Shown piece by piece: positions 33,649 to 34,386 of a DNA stretch of 34,386 nt. The stretch's first letter is position 1, and each line of letters opens with the position of its first letter. Position numbers and translations under genes: made by a program. Under the pieces are notes generated by a model, which did no database searches, was not told the DNA's origin, and worked only from the letters and a program-made list of their open reading frames with translations. This DNA comes from Chloroflexota bacterium (GTDB lineage Bacteria > Chloroflexota > Anaerolineae > UBA1429): NCBI GenBank assembly GCA_012719135.1, contig JAAYAW010000101.1, forward strand, positions 1-34,386. Direction: 5' to 3'.

Positions 33649-34386
33649 TTAGGGCGCGACGAACTTGTAGAAGACAAACTCTCCGTCTTCTATCTTGATG
33701 ATCGCGGCGCTCTTGACGGGATCGCCGAACTCGTTGAACGAGATATTACCGGAGACGCCCTCATAGCTCAGAGCGGCCATGGCATCACGTACGGCGGTGG
33801 CATCATCCACGCCGGCCTCTGAGATGGCCTGAAGCAGGATCTTGGCCGCATCGTACGCGAGGGTGGCCAGAGCGTCCGGGGCGGCGCCGTACTTGTCCGC
33901 GTACGCCGCGACAAAGTTCTGCACGAGCGGGCGCGGGTCGGCCGGAGAGTAATGGTTGGAGAAATAACCACCCTCAAACAGCGCGGTCTGCAACTCGGGC
34001 GAGTCCCAACCGTCGGCACCCAGGAGGATGGCCTCGATACCCTTCTCCTGGATCTGTGCGGCGATCAGGTTGTTCTTGTTGTAGTAGTCGGGCAGGAAGA
34101 TGACGTCCGGCGCCGCCGCAGCGACCTTGCCGAGGACGGCGGAAAAGTCCGTATCATCCTTGGTGTAGGCCTCGTAGACGGATACCGTGCCACCCATGGC
34201 CTCGAAGGACGCCTTAAAGTACTCCGCCAGGCCCTTGACATAGTCGTTGCCGACGTCAAAGAGCACGGCGGCGTTGCTGGCGCCGAGTTCCATCGCCAGG
34301 CTGGCTACGACCTCACCCTGGAACGGGTCGAGGAAGCATGCGCGGAAGACGTACTCCTTGTTGGAGCCGTCCTCGTTGATGGTCAC
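33649..34386 (-). CDS. livK: branched-chain amino-acid ABC substrate-binding protein (LivK type), 5' end outside window
   Basis: The visible 245 residues are the C-terminal two thirds of a Peripla_BP_6 (Leu/Ile/Val-binding) protein. The coding frame continues past the window edge, so the signal peptide and first lobe are missing. Recognisable parts are RACFLDPFQGEVVA, the hinge region, VSVYEAYTKDDTDFSAVL, PDVIFLPDYY, LGADGWDSPEL, and LAYDAAKILLQAI. The chain ends with the usual small strands (GEFVFYKFVAP). In Gram-positive-like or monoderm cells it would be lipid-anchored, but that end is not seen. It heads the cassette livK-H-M-G-F. The bound ligand is uncertain, since this family also takes amides and aromatic compounds. 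Confidence 0.92.
   Translation of the reverse strand: MTINEDGSNKEYVFRACFLDPFQGEVVASLAMELGASNAAVLFDVGNDYVKGLAEYFKASFEAMGGTVSVYEAYTKDDTDFSAVLGKVAAAAPDVIFLPDYYNKNNLIAAQIQEKGIEAILLGADGWDSPELQTALFEGGYFSNHYSPADPRPLVQNFVAAYADKYGAAPDALATLAYDAAKILLQAISEAGVDDATAVRDAMAALSYEGVSGNISFNEFGDPVKSAAIIKIEDGEFVFYKFVAP

Overview
The window looks like chromosomal DNA of a GC-rich, free-living bacterium, most likely a member of the Chloroflexota near Anaerolineae. This is inferred from gene content and style, since there is no rRNA marker. Supporting signs are a lipoprotein with a Pro/Thr-rich linker and beta-propeller, an orphan XPB-type helicase-associated protein, a Ycf45-like SpoIIIAA/R3H ATPase behind a tandem GNAT-like gene, a tmk-cyclic-di-AMP receptor pair, and several small membrane zinc-ribbon proteins. 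Coding density is very high and no gene-free stretch exceeds 300 bases. Starts use ATG, GTG and TTG with clear GGAGG-like ribosome binding sites, and many sigma70-type promoters can be read directly. I saw no tRNA, rRNA, CRISPR array, insertion sequence or phage gene.

Layout. Positions 1-5300: a metallo-beta-lactamase-fold hydrolase converges on a type I-beta DAHP synthase. Divergent from the latter is an operon of a nucleotide-sugar SDR and a propeller lipoprotein, then a membrane double-zinc-ribbon protein ending at a strong terminator. Positions 5300-15850: an XPB-associated-domain protein on the minus strand diverges from a long plus-strand run of housekeeping genes. That run is tandem GNAT-like protein, SpoIIIAA/R3H ATPase, tmk, cyclic-di-AMP receptor (terminator), gmk, rhomboid protease, Memo-family protein and priA. 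Positions 15850-23100 on the minus strand: a UbiB-family kinase, a GalE-like epimerase and a MrfA-type repair helicase with an added C-terminal Tudor-like domain, then ribulokinase with its own promoter. Positions 23100-27330: a secreted M23 peptidase converges on a two-gene unit (alpha/beta protein plus zinc-ribbon/PH-like membrane protein). That unit has a perfect consensus promoter and is divergent from a receiver/histidine-kinase-like protein that has lost its key signalling residues. Positions 27330-34386 on the minus strand: a polar amino-acid ABC ATPase and unusually long permease lie downstream of a complete branched-chain amino-acid ABC cassette (livF, livG, livM, livH and a truncated livK).

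The genes fall into nucleotide metabolism and replication restart (tmk, gmk, priA), DNA repair (MrfA-like), aromatic amino-acid entry (DAHP synthase), amino-acid uptake (liv plus polar amino-acid ABC), sugar and envelope work (two SDRs, ribulokinase, lipoprotein, M23), and lineage-type regulatory proteins of unknown role. The best candidates for something undescribed are the doubly degenerate receiver/kinase protein with its divergent zinc-ribbon/alpha-beta cassette, and the MrfA-Tudor fusion.
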